Positions 25,946 to 35,001 of a stretch of 64,000 nucleotides of DNA are shown here, piece after piece (the stretch's first letter is position 1; each line of letters begins with the position of its first letter). A program made the translations under genes and the position numbers. Under the pieces are notes generated by a model. It was given only the letters and a program-made list of their open reading frames with translations. It searched no databases and was not told where the DNA came from. Location of the stretch: NCBI RefSeq assembly GCF_016734815.1, contig NZ_JAERQF010000022.1, positions 1 through 64,000 of the forward strand, in the 5' to 3' direction. The stretch comes from Hymenobacter rubidus (GTDB lineage Bacteria; Bacteroidota; Bacteroidia; Cytophagales; Hymenobacteraceae).

Positions 25946-25953
25946 CAAACCTA
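25946..25953 (-). promoter_or_regulatory. -7 box of aspA
   Basis: Minus strand reads TAGGTTTG, a full TAnnTTTG match, about 55 nt before the aspA start. Confidence 0.4.
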
Positions 25954-25996
25954 CGGCGGGGCTTAGCAATGGGTGGCAGTTTGGATGTCGCAGCAA

Positions 25997-26089
25997 GTCA
26001 TGCAGAGCGCAGCGAAGCATCTTTACCGCTTCGTTGCAACGTCATCAATTACTATTGAGGTAAAGATGCTTCGCTGCGCTCTGCATGAC
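25997..26089. repeat. Hairpin repeat family A, copy 4
   Basis: Arms 25997-26027 and 26059-26089 match over 31 bp without mismatch; the loop is 31 nt. It lies in the divergent gap between aspA and the DUF885 gene. Confidence 0.85.
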
Positions 26090-26124
26090 GTTCTTGACTA
26101 TTCCACGAAGCGCCAATTCCGCCC

Positions 26125-27876
26125 ATGAAACTCCGCTACCTGCCCCTTCTGGCCCTGGCTCTTGCCAGTTGCTCGCACGCCGATAAAACCGAGAAGGCCT
26201 CAAACGCCGACACCCGTTTCGACGCCTTCAAGAATCAGTTTATTGAAGCCCTGTGGCGACAAAACCCCGACTATGCCAGCAGCCAAGGCTACCACAAATA
26301 CGATTCGCTGCTGGTGATTCCGAATGCCGCGCAACGGCAAAGCGACGATGCTTTTGCGCAGAAATACCTGGCCTCGTTGGCCACTTTTTCGCTCGATAGC
26401 CTCACGCCCAACAACCAGATTGACCTCCGCCTGCTGCGCAACGAGTTGCGCGCCGAACGCTGGTACGCCGATACCCTCAAAAACTGGCAGTGGAACCCGG
26501 CCAGCTACAACCTCGGCGCCTCAGTGGGCGACTTGCTCAACGGCCGGCATTACCCGCTGGACCGCCGCCTACGCAACATCTCCGATAAAATCAGCCACGC
26601 GGCGGAGTATTACGCCGCTGCCAAGGCCAATATCAGCGACCCCACCAAGGAGCACACCGTGCTGGCCCTTAAGCAAAACGCCGGCGGCCTCGCGGTATTT
26701 GGCAAAGCATTGGCCGATTCGGTGGTGAAGTCGGGATTGAGCGACGCTGAGAAAAAGACGATGATGGACCGCGTGGCAGCTGCTCGCACGGCGGTGGAAG
26801 GGTACATGGGTTTTCTGGAAGGCGACGTATTGAAGGCCGGCAAATTCCGTTCCTTCCGCATCGGCAAGAGCTTATTTGAACAGAAATTTGCCTACGACAT
26901 TCAGTCGCGCTTCTCGGCGGCCGAGCTGTACCAGGAGGCCCAAAAGCACAAGGCCGAGCTACTGCACGACATGGGCCGCCGCGCCGCCCGCCTCTACCCA
27001 AAGTATTTCCCCGGCCAGAAAGCGCCGGCCGACAGCTTGGCCCTGATTACAGCCGTCATCAACCAGCTCACCCTGAAGCACGCTCCGCGCGATGGTTTTG
27101 TGGACGCCGTGAAGCGCCAGATTCCAACGTTGGTGGCTTTCGTGAACGACAAAAAGCTGCTCACCCAAGACCCCAGCAAGCCGCTGGTGGTGCGCGAAAC
27201 GCCGCTCTACATGCGTGGCAGCGGCGCGGGTGCCAGCGTGTCGGCCCCCGGTCCCTACGACAAAGGCGCCAACACCTACTACAACGTGGAGCCCATTCCT
27301 GCCGACTGGACGCCGGCCCAGGCCGAAAGCTACCTGCGCGAATACAACGACTATACCCTGCAGATTCTCAACATCCACGAGGCCATTCCGGGCCACTATA
27401 CGCAATTGGTGTACGCCAACCGCTCGCCCTCGCTGGTAAAAAGCATTTTCGGGAACGGCGCCATGGTGGAAGGCTGGGCTGTGTACGCCGAGCGCATGAT
27501 GCTGGAAAACGGCTACGGCAACAACTCCGATGAAATGTGGCTGCTCTGGGACAAATGGAACATGCGCTCGACGCTAAACGCCGTCATCGACCACGCCATC
27601 CAGGTCGATAACATGAGCGAAGAGGAGGTGGTGAAGCTGCTGCGCCGCGAAGGTTTTCAGGAAGAAGCGGAAGCCCGCGGGAAGTGGCTGCGCGCCACCC
27701 TGAGCCAGGTGCAACTCAGCAGCTACTTCACGGGCTACACCGAAATTTATGCCCTGCGCGAGGAGCTGAAAAAGAAGGAAGGCAAGGATTTCGACCTGAA
27801 AGCCTTCAATGAAAACTTCCTCAGCTACGGCAGCGCGCCGGTCAAATACATTCGCGAGCTAATGTTGCGCAAGTAG
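26125..27876 (+). CDS. DUF885 lipoprotein, probable metallopeptidase
   Basis: A 583-residue lipoprotein (lipobox LALASC, Cys16) of the DUF885 family. Near residue 430 it has HEAIPGHYTQL, a zinc-type HExxxxH-like motif, followed about 30 residues later by EGWAVYAE, the likely third ligand; this pattern matches DUF885 metallopeptidase-like proteins. The N-terminal half is helical. Substrate is unknown. Divergent from aspA across a hairpin repeat, and followed by a thioredoxin-like gene 60 nt downstream. Confidence 0.88.
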   Translation: MKLRYLPLLALALASCSHADKTEKASNADTRFDAFKNQFIEALWRQNPDYASSQGYHKYDSLLVIPNAAQRQSDDAFAQKYLASLATFSLDSLTPNNQIDLRLLRNELRAERWYADTLKNWQWNPASYNLGASVGDLLNGRHYPLDRRLRNISDKISHAAEYYAAAKANISDPTKEHTVLALKQNAGGLAVFGKALADSVVKSGLSDAEKKTMMDRVAAARTAVEGYMGFLEGDVLKAGKFRSFRIGKSLFEQKFAYDIQSRFSAAELYQEAQKHKAELLHDMGRRAARLYPKYFPGQKAPADSLALITAVINQLTLKHAPRDGFVDAVKRQIPTLVAFVNDKKLLTQDPSKPLVVRETPLYMRGSGAGASVSAPGPYDKGANTYYNVEPIPADWTPAQAESYLREYNDYTLQILNIHEAIPGHYTQLVYANRSPSLVKSIFGNGAMVEGWAVYAERMMLENGYGNNSDEMWLLWDKWNMRSTLNAVIDHAIQVDNMSEEEVVKLLRREGFQEEAEARGKWLRATLSQVQLSSYFTGYTEIYALREELKKKEGKDFDLKAFNENFLSYGSAPVKYIRELMLRK

Positions 27877-27936
27877 GCCAGCGGCAACCCTGGGGCCGTA
27901 TTGGGAGTTTAAGCGACGGTTTAAAAATCGTTTCTT

Positions 27937-28293
27937 ATGACCGAAGAAGAACGCAAACACGTGGTGGATACCGACGACGAGCACCTGCGCCGCCTCACCC
28001 ACGAGCACATGAAAGTGTTTGCCAAGTTCACCTCCGCCAACTGCGCCATTTGCCAGGCTTTGGCGCCGCCGTTTGCCAAGTTTGTCGACGACCCCGGCAA
28101 CGAATCCATCTTGTTTGTGCGCCTCAATTCGGATGAAAACCCCGTGGCCCGCAAGCTGATGCAGGAAAAAGTGGCGCCCTTCTTCGTGAGCTATTGCCAG
28201 GGCCGCATGCTGGAGTGCGACAACCTGACCACCGAAGCCGAAGTGCAGGCCCAGCTTGCCCGCCTGCGCGCTTTCGTTCCTTTCACGGCCTGA
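27937..28293 (+). CDS. Thioredoxin-like protein
   Basis: A 118-residue thioredoxin-fold protein with the redox pair Cys36-Ala-Ile-Cys39 (TSANCAICQAL), an uncommon variant of the WCGPC site that lacks the Trp and Gly. The cis-Pro loop VAPFFVSYCQG follows at the right distance. A third Cys lies just after the cis-Pro. No signal peptide, so it is cytoplasmic. Role probably in thiol exchange; partner unknown. Confidence 0.8.
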   Translation: MTEEERKHVVDTDDEHLRRLTHEHMKVFAKFTSANCAICQALAPPFAKFVDDPGNESILFVRLNSDENPVARKLMQEKVAPFFVSYCQGRMLECDNLTTEAEVQAQLARLRAFVPFTA

Positions 28294-28323
28294 GTCGGCC
28301 CCGATATAGATGGTATAAAGGCG

Positions 28324-29109
28324 GTGGGCCTACCTTTGGGCGTGTTTTTTCTGCTTTCCAAACTCCTGCTCATTCTTTTCTCGCCCGGTTTGTGGCTGCT
28401 GGCGCTTCTAGTGGCAGCCCTCAGGGCTCGCGCCACCGGCCCGTGGCGCAAACGCTGGCTGTGGGCCGCTGTCCTGCTGCTGTTCATCGGCGGCAATGGC
28501 GGCCTGGCCAACTCTGCGCTGCTTGCCTGGGAAAAGCCGCCCGTGCCGCTTCGGGCCGTTGCGCCCGCTGATGCGGCAGTGCTGCTCACCGGCATCACCA
28601 TGGGCAGCAAGTCGCCGCACGACCGGGTGTACCTCGGCTCCGGCGCCGACCGGTTTACCAACGCGCTGTGGCTGTACCGGGCCAAACGGGTGCGGCGCAT
28701 CATCATCTCGGGCGGTTCGGGTTCTACCACGCCGGCGGCCGTCACCGAGGCGGCCGAACTGGCCACGCTTCTGCGCCTGGCGGGCGTGCCTTCCCGCGAC
28801 CTGCTGCTGGAAGAGCGCAGCCGCAACACCCGCGAAAATGCGCTCTACACCAAAGAACTGCTGGCCCAATACCCCAACATAAAATCGTTGGTACTGGTCA
28901 CCTCGGCTTTCCATCAGCGGCGGGCGCTGGGGTGTTTTGCCAAAGTGGGCCTGCACCCGGTGCCCTTCCCAGCCGATTTTCGCAGCACCGACACGCCGCA
29001 CAACCTCACCGCCTGGCTGGTGCCCGACACCGATGCCTTTGGCCGCTGGAGCGGCCTCATCCACGAAATAACGGGCTACCTCACGTATCGCATCATGGGA
29101 TATTTGTAG
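28324..29109 (+). CDS. YdcF/ElyC-type DUF218 membrane protein
   Basis: A 261-residue protein with two N-terminal membrane segments (about residues 8-30 and 45-62) and a DUF218 domain. The domain shows AVLLTGITMG, RIIISGGSG, LLLEERSRNTRENA and VTSAFHQRRAL, the usual conserved blocks. Family members ElyC and SanA affect envelope integrity. GTG 28324 is the longest start; GTG 28342 is also possible and would keep the first membrane segment. Confidence 0.85.
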   Translation: MGLPLGVFFLLSKLLLILFSPGLWLLALLVAALRARATGPWRKRWLWAAVLLLFIGGNGGLANSALLAWEKPPVPLRAVAPADAAVLLTGITMGSKSPHDRVYLGSGADRFTNALWLYRAKRVRRIIISGGSGSTTPAAVTEAAELATLLRLAGVPSRDLLLEERSRNTRENALYTKELLAQYPNIKSLVLVTSAFHQRRALGCFAKVGLHPVPFPADFRSTDTPHNLTAWLVPDTDAFGRWSGLIHEITGYLTYRIMGYL

Positions 29110-29170
29110 GAGAGGATTGGGGAAACCCATTAGGCCGTTAGGCGGAGCGGAAAACTTGGCGGGGATGGCC

Positions 29171-29195
29171 GTCATGCTTCGCTTCGCGCTGCATG
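29171..29195. repeat. Degenerate half copy of hairpin repeat A
   Basis: gtcatgcttcgcttcgcgctgcatg resembles one arm of family A with changes. No matching second arm is present, so it is a decayed copy between convergent genes. Confidence 0.45.
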
Positions 29196-29206
29196 GCAGT
29201 GGCTGC

Positions 29207-30601
29207 CTATTCCGTGCTGGCCTGTTGTGTCACCGACCTGCCAATCCATACCGATTTCTGATTGACAAACTCCCGAATGCCGAGGTAGGAAAGCTCCCGG
29301 CCATAGCCCGACTTTTTCACGCCGCCAAACGGCAGCTCGGGCATCGATTTCACCAGCCCGTTGACGAACACGGCGCCGCTTTCAATCTGTCGCGCCATTT
29401 CCTCGCCCTTTTCGGGGCTGCCGGTCCACACGGCAGCGCCCAGGCCGAAGCGAGAGTCGTTGGCGAGGCGCACGGCGTCGGCGGCGTTTTTGGCTTCGAG
29501 CACCAGCGCCACGGGGCCAAAGAATTCCTCGGTGTAAGCCCGCTGGCCGGGTTTGATGTTCGATAAAATCATGGGCCGAAACAGGGCAGTACCAGGCGTT
29601 GCCTGGCCGCCAAACAGCTCCACTTTAGCCCCTTGCGCCACGGAATCTTGCACTTGCTGGGTTAGCTCATCGGCCAAATCGGGCCGGGCCAGCGGGCCGT
29701 ACTGCGTGTCCTCATCGAGCGGGTTGCCGGGCCGAAAAGCCAGCAAATGCGTTTTCAGGTGGTTGATAAATTCCTTGAGCACCGGCTTTTCCACGATGAA
29801 GCGCTTGGCCGCAATGCAGCTCTGGCCTGCGTTTATCATGCGGCTTTGGGCGGCGGTTTTGGCCGCCAGGGCCACATCGGCGTCCGCCAGCACAACGAAA
29901 GGGTCGGAGCCGCCCAGCTCCAGCACGGTTTTCTTAATGTGCTGCCCGGCCAGGGCCGCCACGGCGCTGCCGGCGCCCTCGCTGCCGGTCAGCGTCACGG
30001 CCCGCAGCCGGTCGTCGGCAATGAGCTTTTCCACCAGTTCCGACCCAATGAGCAGGGTGCGGAAGCAAGCCGGCGGCAGGCCTGCGTCGTGAAATATCTT
30101 CTCCAGAGCCAGCGCGCATTGCGGCACGTTGGAGGCGTGTTTGAGCAGGCCCACGTTGCCGGCCATCAGGGCCGGCGCGGCAAAGCGCACCACCTGCCAC
30201 AACGGGAAGTTCCAGGGCATCACAGCCAACACCACGCCCAGCGGCTGGTAGCTGATGAAGCTGCGGGCCGCGTCGGTATCAATCAACTCATCGCGCAGAA
30301 AGCCCTCCGCGTGCTCGGCGTAGTACTCGCAGCAAGTGGCGCATTTCAGGGCCTCGGCGCGGCCATCGGCCACTGGTTTGCCCATCTCCAGGGCCATGAG
30401 GCGGGCCAGCTCGTGCCGGCGTTCGCGCAGGAGCGTGGCGGCGCGGCGTAGGACTTCGGCCCGGTGCGCAAACGTAGTGGTTGGCCAAGCCGCCGCGGCC
30501 CGGTGCGCCTGGGCCAGAATGCGCACGGTTTTGGCCCAGCTAAAGGGCTTGAAGCGGCGCAGCACGCGCCCGGAATATGGATTGAACGATTCGATGGGCA
30601 T
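29207..30601 (-). CDS. NAD(P)-dependent succinate-semialdehyde dehydrogenase family protein
   Basis: A 464-residue aldehyde dehydrogenase. The Rossmann loop MPWNFPLWQ, the catalytic Glu in LELGGSDPF, the nucleophilic Cys in NAGQSCIAAKRF and the C-terminal PFGGVKKSGYGRE are intact. The overall length and the SCIAAKRF active-site context match the succinate-semialdehyde dehydrogenase group, but the substrate is inferred from similarity only. No neighbouring GABA genes. It is divergent from the ECF sigma gene. Confidence 0.88.
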   Translation of the reverse strand: MPIESFNPYSGRVLRRFKPFSWAKTVRILAQAHRAAAAWPTTTFAHRAEVLRRAATLLRERRHELARLMALEMGKPVADGRAEALKCATCCEYYAEHAEGFLRDELIDTDAARSFISYQPLGVVLAVMPWNFPLWQVVRFAAPALMAGNVGLLKHASNVPQCALALEKIFHDAGLPPACFRTLLIGSELVEKLIADDRLRAVTLTGSEGAGSAVAALAGQHIKKTVLELGGSDPFVVLADADVALAAKTAAQSRMINAGQSCIAAKRFIVEKPVLKEFINHLKTHLLAFRPGNPLDEDTQYGPLARPDLADELTQQVQDSVAQGAKVELFGGQATPGTALFRPMILSNIKPGQRAYTEEFFGPVALVLEAKNAADAVRLANDSRFGLGAAVWTGSPEKGEEMARQIESGAVFVNGLVKSMPELPFGGVKKSGYGRELSYLGIREFVNQKSVWIGRSVTQQASTE

Positions 30602-30817
30602 TGGAAGGAGAAGGCGTTAGTGGTGAAAAAGCAGGAAGGAACCGACCTCAACCGTGCGCGGCCGGCAAATTTGTTGACCAAAGCTTCAACTTCCGCCCCG
30701 AACATTCGGTTGCACGCCTGCTAGCGCCGTATACGGCCCATTTCCGTGGCACACCGTATTTTCGTGCGCCCGGCACTACCCTGTTTTTGGCATTCTTCTT
30801 CACTTTCAGCCACTCCC

Positions 30818-31378
30818 GTGTCCGATACCCCGCTTATTTCCCTACCGCCCGCTGCCGAGGCGGAACTTGTTCGGCGCTTGCAAGCGCGCGACGAGGCGGC
30901 CATGACGCTTTTCTACGACCGGTATTCGGCGGCGTTGTATGGCGTCATCTTTCGCATTGTGAAGGCCGAAGACGAAGCCGAAGACGTGTTGCAGGAGGCG
31001 CTGGTAAAAATATGGCACGCCTTTGCCAGCTACGACCCCAGCAAAGGGCGCCTCTTTACCTGGGTTCTTAATATTTGTCGAAATCTGAGCATCGATAAAA
31101 TCCGCTCCCGACAGCACCGCGTAGGTAGCAAAACTCAGGGATTGGACGACAGTTTGACGGCGCAACGACAGGCCGCCCCCACCACCTTCCGACCCGAGCA
31201 CATTGGCCTCCAGGAAATCACGCAACAACTCATTCCGGAACAGCGCCAGATTATCGACCTGCTCTACTTCGAGGGCTTCACCCAAAGTGAAGTAGCGGAG
31301 GAGCTCAACATTCCTTTGGGCACCGTGAAAACCCGTGCCCGCACCGCTATAAAAGTCCTAAGCAAACTTATTCGCTAA
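30818..31378 (+). CDS. ECF sigma factor
   Basis: A sigma-70 family factor of about 186 residues. Region 2 spans FYDRYSAALYGVIFRIVKAEDEAEDVLQEALVKIW and the -10-recognition helix FTWVLNICRNLSIDKIR; region 4 is EQRQIIDLLYFEGFTQSEVAEELNIPLGTVKTRARTA. I use GTG 30818; an in-frame GTG at 30746 would add 24 unconserved residues. It is followed 8 nt later by its anti-sigma gene, so the pair is an operon controlling an unknown regulon. Confidence 0.9.
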   Translation: MSDTPLISLPPAAEAELVRRLQARDEAAMTLFYDRYSAALYGVIFRIVKAEDEAEDVLQEALVKIWHAFASYDPSKGRLFTWVLNICRNLSIDKIRSRQHRVGSKTQGLDDSLTAQRQAAPTTFRPEHIGLQEITQQLIPEQRQIIDLLYFEGFTQSEVAEELNIPLGTVKTRARTAIKVLSKLIR

Positions 31379-31385
31379 ATTAATC

Positions 31386-32285
31386 GTGGAAAACATCCAA
31401 GAATATATTGAATCGGGCATCCTGGAGCAGTACGCTCTCGGGGAGCTTTCTCCCGCCGAGCAGGCGGGCGTGGAAGCCCAGGTAGCTGCCCACCCGGAGG
31501 TCCGCGAGGAATTGCTACAAGTGCAGGCCGCTTTTGGCCTCTATGCCGAAGCCCACTCCCTGACCCCCCCCGCTGGCATGCGGGAACGGGTGCTGAGCAA
31601 CGTACTGGCCCAGATTGCGGCCCCCAAGCCGGCCGGCGGCCTGCGTGCCGATGTTGACGCCGTGGCCCAGGCCAACTCGCTGACGGCCACGCCCCAACCC
31701 ACCGCCGTGCCCGGCGAAGCGGTGGTGCGCCCCATGGCTTCGGCACCGGCCGCAACCAGTACTCCGGCTTGGGCCATTGCGGCTTCGGTGGCGCTGCTGC
31801 TCAGCCTGTTCGGCAACATGCTGCTGTACTCGAACTGGAAAAGCGCCAACTCGGAGCTGGTGGCCATGCAAAACGAACGCACCCGCTTCGCCACCACCAC
31901 CACCGTAGTGGAAAAAAAGCTGGGCGAGCTGCGGCAGGAAAACCAGGTGCTGCGTTCCGATGAGTTCCGCGCCGTGGCCCTGGCCGGTACCAAAACTGCC
32001 CCCACGGCCCACGCCCGCGTGCTGTTCAACCCCGCCACGCACAAGGTGTACGTAGACGTACGCAGCTTGCCGGCTCTGCCGGCGGGCAAGCAGTACCAGC
32101 TCTGGGCCCTCGACAAAGGCAAGCCGATTGATGCGGGCGTGCTAAACGCTGCCACGGCCACCGGCGAGGGCCTCCAGCACATGAAGGACATTGCCAGCGC
32201 CCAAACCTTCGCCATGACGGTAGAGCCCGAGGGAGGCAGCGTAAATCCCACGCTGAGCACCATGACCGTAGTTGGAAACATTTAA
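31386..32285 (+). CDS. Anti-sigma factor with RskA-like C-terminal domain
   Basis: A 299-residue membrane protein. The N-terminal 60 residues (ILEQYALGELSPAEQAGVEAQVAAHPEV) are the usual start of anti-sigma proteins of this type, followed by a Pro/Ala linker, a membrane segment at about residues 127-147 and a C-terminal extracytoplasmic domain with YQLWALDKGKPIDAGVL, typical of RskA. A coiled coil lies just after the membrane (SANSELVAMQNERTRF). GTG start at 31386. It should hold the sigma factor at the membrane until an envelope signal acts. Confidence 0.87.
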   Translation: MENIQEYIESGILEQYALGELSPAEQAGVEAQVAAHPEVREELLQVQAAFGLYAEAHSLTPPAGMRERVLSNVLAQIAAPKPAGGLRADVDAVAQANSLTATPQPTAVPGEAVVRPMASAPAATSTPAWAIAASVALLLSLFGNMLLYSNWKSANSELVAMQNERTRFATTTTVVEKKLGELRQENQVLRSDEFRAVALAGTKTAPTAHARVLFNPATHKVYVDVRSLPALPAGKQYQLWALDKGKPIDAGVLNAATATGEGLQHMKDIASAQTFAMTVEPEGGSVNPTLSTMTVVGNI

Positions 32286-32348
32286 GCAGTTGAACGATTT
32301 GAACCGGCAACCTGCAGCTACACGCCCTGGTAGTCCAAGCGGTACCTG

Positions 32349-32393
32349 AGGATTATCGCTCATTGGCTTGCTTAGCCGATGGGCGATAATCCT
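32349..32393 (+). terminator. Hairpin after the sigma/anti-sigma operon
   Basis: Positions 32349-32368 and 32374-32393 form a 20-bp stem with two G-U pairs and a 5-nt loop, 64 nt after the anti-sigma stop and 30 nt before the H-NOX start. A T-rich stretch follows. It is either the terminator of the operon or a structure in the H-NOX leader. Confidence 0.65.
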
Positions 32394-32422
32394 TTGTCAA
32401 TTATTGTTGTAAACTGTTTTTT

Positions 32423-32962
32423 ATGCACGGCACCATCCTCACGTTGCTCAAGCGCTACGTGCAAACCCAATACGACCACAGTACCTGGGTCAAACTCATG
32501 GAGCTTTCTAGGCTCGAAAACATTGAGTTTGACCACAAAACCGTGTACCCCGACGAGCACGTTTATGCCTTGGTGGGCCACGCCGCCGAGATGACCGGTT
32601 TGTCGGCCGGTGAGCTGCACGAAAAGTTCGGCGAATACCTGGTGCCCGACCTGATGTATATGTACCAAAAGTTGCTGAATCCCGAGTGGAAAACCCTCGA
32701 CATGCTGGAGCACACCGAGCTGACCATGCACAAGCAGGTGCGACAGGAACACGCCGAAAATTCGCCACCGGTGTTGGATGTCAATCGGTTGGGGCCCAAC
32801 GAGCTGATGATTGACTACGTGTCGCCGCGCCGCATGGGCGGGTTGGCGGTGGGCATTGTGCGCGGAGTGGCGGCTTATTACGACGAGGCCGACCGCATCG
32901 ACGTGATGCCCACTACTTCTGAAGACGGCGAGCGGGTGCGCATTCACGTGCGCCGGCGCTAA
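32423..32962 (+). CDS. H-NOX heme nitric-oxide/oxygen-binding sensor
   Basis: A 179-residue stand-alone H-NOX domain starting with the typical MHG. The proximal heme ligand is His103, aligned without gaps to His102 of Thermoanaerobacter H-NOX, and the propionate-binding motif Tyr132-x-Ser134-x-Arg136 (YVSPR) follows at the same distance. The SPP segment at 114-116 also aligns. H-NOX proteins usually sit beside a histidine kinase or GGDEF protein; here the neighbours are an anti-sigma gene and an arsenosugar-type gene, so the partner is unknown. Confidence 0.9.
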   Translation: MHGTILTLLKRYVQTQYDHSTWVKLMELSRLENIEFDHKTVYPDEHVYALVGHAAEMTGLSAGELHEKFGEYLVPDLMYMYQKLLNPEWKTLDMLEHTELTMHKQVRQEHAENSPPVLDVNRLGPNELMIDYVSPRRMGGLAVGIVRGVAAYYDEADRIDVMPTTSEDGERVRIHVRRR

Positions 32963-33002
32963 AACTGCTCCTGACTATTTCCTCATATCATTTTCCTGCG
33001 CC

Positions 33003-33335
33003 ATGAGCACCTACTACAATCCCTCCGATTTGGCCAAGTTTGGCAATATCTCCGAGTGGCAACCCGAAATGGGCCGTAAATTTTTCGATTACTACGGCGA
33101 AGTATTCAAGGAGGGCGCGCTTAGTGAGCGCGAAAAATCCTTGATTGCGCTGGCCGTAGCGCACGTGGTGCAATGTCCTTATTGCATCGACGCCTACACC
33201 TCGGATGCCCTCCAGAAAGGCGCCGACGAAGCCCAGATGATGGAGGCGGTGCACGTGGGGGCTGCCATCAAAGGCGGGGCCACGCTGGTGCACGCCACCA
33301 TGATGATGAACAAGGCCAAGGAGCTGACCATGTAG
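33003..33335 (+). CDS. Arsenosugar biosynthesis-associated peroxidase-like protein
   Basis: A 110-residue protein of the carboxymuconolactone decarboxylase/AhpD-like fold. The redox motif is QCPYCID (CxxC) in the helix ALAVAHVVQ. The start MSTYYNPSDLAKFGNISEWQPEMG is characteristic of the subfamily found beside ArsS. The reaction is not established; a peroxidase-like or thiol role is suggested by the motif. It precedes arsS by 53 nt and is probably co-transcribed with it. Confidence 0.85.
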   Translation: MSTYYNPSDLAKFGNISEWQPEMGRKFFDYYGEVFKEGALSEREKSLIALAVAHVVQCPYCIDAYTSDALQKGADEAQMMEAVHVGAAIKGGATLVHATMMMNKAKELTM

Positions 33336-33388
33336 TCGTTCCTCTTTCTAGTCTGCCTCACCAGCAGCCCCTTACTACCCAATTATTT

Positions 33389-34438
33389 ATGAAATCCCTG
33401 CACGCCCAACACCACGCGCTGGCTGATTCGGCCTACCAACTCACCGTTTTGAATCCGGCCGAGACGGTGGGGACGTCCTTTCCGCCCTTTGCCGGCAAGC
33501 TGCGGGCGGCCGGGCTGTTGCCGTTGCGGCCCACCGCCATTTCGGTGCTGCAAGTAAACGTTGGCAAGATGTGCAACCAGGTGTGCAAGCACTGCCACGT
33601 GGACGCCGGCCCCGACCGCACCGAAATCATGACCCGCGAAACCATGCAACAATGCCTAGACGCGCTGGCCCAGACCGATATCGAGGTGGTGGACCTGACC
33701 GGTGGCGCCCCCGAAATGAACCCGGATTTCCGGTGGTTTGTGGAGGGAATTTCTGCCTTGGGCCGCCAGATTATTGTGCGCTGCAACCTGACCATCATCG
33801 TGGCCAACAAGAAATACAACGACCTGCCGGAGTTTTTTGCCAGGCACGGCGTGCGGGTGGTTTCGTCGTTGCCGCACTTTGCGGCCGGCCGCACCGATGC
33901 GCAGCGCGGCGAGGGCGTATTTGAGCGCTCCATCCGGGCGCTGGGCATGCTCAACGCCGTGGGCTATGGCGTGGAAGGCTCGGGCCTGAACCTGGATTTG
34001 GTGTACAACCCCTCGGGCGCGTTCCTGCCGGGCAGCCAAATCAGCCTGGAGCGGGAATTTAAACAGCGGCTGGGCCGCGAACACCACGTAACATTCAATA
34101 ACCTGCTGGCCATCACCAATCTGCCCGTCAGCCGTTTTCTGGACTATCTGGTGGAAAGCGGCAACTACGACGGCTACATGGACAAACTGGTGCAGGCCTA
34201 CAACCCCGTGGCCGCCGCCAACGTGATGTGCCGCAGCACCGTTTCGGTGGGCTGGGACGGCCTGCTCTACGATTGCGACTTCAACCAAATGCTGGATTTG
34301 CCGGTGACGGGCAACGCTTCGCGCCACATTCGCGACTTCGACTTGGCCTCTTTGGAGGCGCGTAGCATTGTGGTGAATCAGCACTGCTACGGGTGCACGG
34401 CCGGGGCCGGTTCCAGCTGTGGGGGGGCCACGGCCTAG
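33389..34438 (+). CDS. arsS: Arsenosugar biosynthesis radical SAM protein ArsS
   Basis: A 349-residue radical SAM enzyme. The cluster motif is C62-x3-C66-x2-C69 (CNQVCKHC), followed by DLTGGAPEMNP and a C-terminal Cys-rich end (QHCYGCTAGAGSSCGG) that is typical of ArsS. ArsS makes 5-deoxyadenosylated (dimethylarsinoyl) precursors of arsenosugars from dimethylarsinous acid in established work on the family. The frame is open for 72 codons upstream, but that part overlaps the previous gene; ATG 33389 is the conserved start. The arsenic methyltransferase ArsM normally needed upstream is not in the window. Confidence 0.9.
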   Translation: MKSLHAQHHALADSAYQLTVLNPAETVGTSFPPFAGKLRAAGLLPLRPTAISVLQVNVGKMCNQVCKHCHVDAGPDRTEIMTRETMQQCLDALAQTDIEVVDLTGGAPEMNPDFRWFVEGISALGRQIIVRCNLTIIVANKKYNDLPEFFARHGVRVVSSLPHFAAGRTDAQRGEGVFERSIRALGMLNAVGYGVEGSGLNLDLVYNPSGAFLPGSQISLEREFKQRLGREHHVTFNNLLAITNLPVSRFLDYLVESGNYDGYMDKLVQAYNPVAAANVMCRSTVSVGWDGLLYDCDFNQMLDLPVTGNASRHIRDFDLASLEARSIVVNQHCYGCTAGAGSSCGGATA

Positions 34439-34470
34439 GCTTCGCGGCATCAACCATCTTTCCCACGCCC

Positions 34471-35001
34471 GTGAAACGTGCAGCATTCGCCGGTCTGTTC
34501 AGCGCCTTGCTCATGCTGAGTGCTTGCGGCTCCGACTCCGCCAGCCCACCCGGCCAGGCCAGCGGCATGTATAAGCAACTGTTGCGCCGCCTGTACCACA
34601 ACACCGTGCCCACGGTCTCGGCGGCCGCTTTGGCGCAGGAACTGAAGGCGCCCGCCGCGCCGGTGCTGCTCGATGCCCGCACACCGGCCGAATACCGGGT
34701 CAGCCACCTCGCGGGGGCCCACTTTGTGAATTTTGATTCCATTGCCACCGAAACGTTCGAGACCCTCGACCGGGAGCAGCCGGTGGTGGTGTATTGCTCC
34801 GTGGGCGTGCGCAGCGAACGACTGGGCGAGCGGCTACAGGCGCTGGGCTTTCGGAAGGTGCGCAACCTTTACGGCGGTTTGTTCGAGTGGGTCAACGAAG
34901 GCTACCCGGTGTGCACTGCCCAGGGGCCCACAACCAACGTACATCCCTATTCCAAGTGGTGGAGCCCGTGGCTGAAACGCGGGCGAAAAGTATATGAGTA
35001 A
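34471..35001 (+). CDS. Rhodanese-domain lipoprotein
   Basis: A 176-residue protein with a lipoprotein signal (LLMLSAC, Cys19) and a single rhodanese domain. The active-site loop is Cys109 in YCSVGVRS, and the domain starts LLDARTPAEYRVSHLAGA. GTG 34471 gives the lipoprotein signal directly; the longer frame overlaps arsS. It sits between ArsS and the TIGR04282 glycosyltransferase and overlaps the latter by 8 bp, so translation is probably coupled. Sulfur transfer at the periplasmic face of an arsenic pathway is inference. Confidence 0.85.
   Translation: MKRAAFAGLFSALLMLSACGSDSASPPGQASGMYKQLLRRLYHNTVPTVSAAALAQELKAPAAPVLLDARTPAEYRVSHLAGAHFVNFDSIATETFETLDREQPVVVYCSVGVRSERLGERLQALGFRKVRNLYGGLFEWVNEGYPVCTAQGPTTNVHPYSKWWSPWLKRGRKVYE

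Noticed and set aside
28331..28338. TACCTTTG as promoter for the YdcF gene
   Set aside because: It lies inside the longest reading frame, after the GTG at 28324, and has no -33 element; it may be chance or imply the later GTG start.
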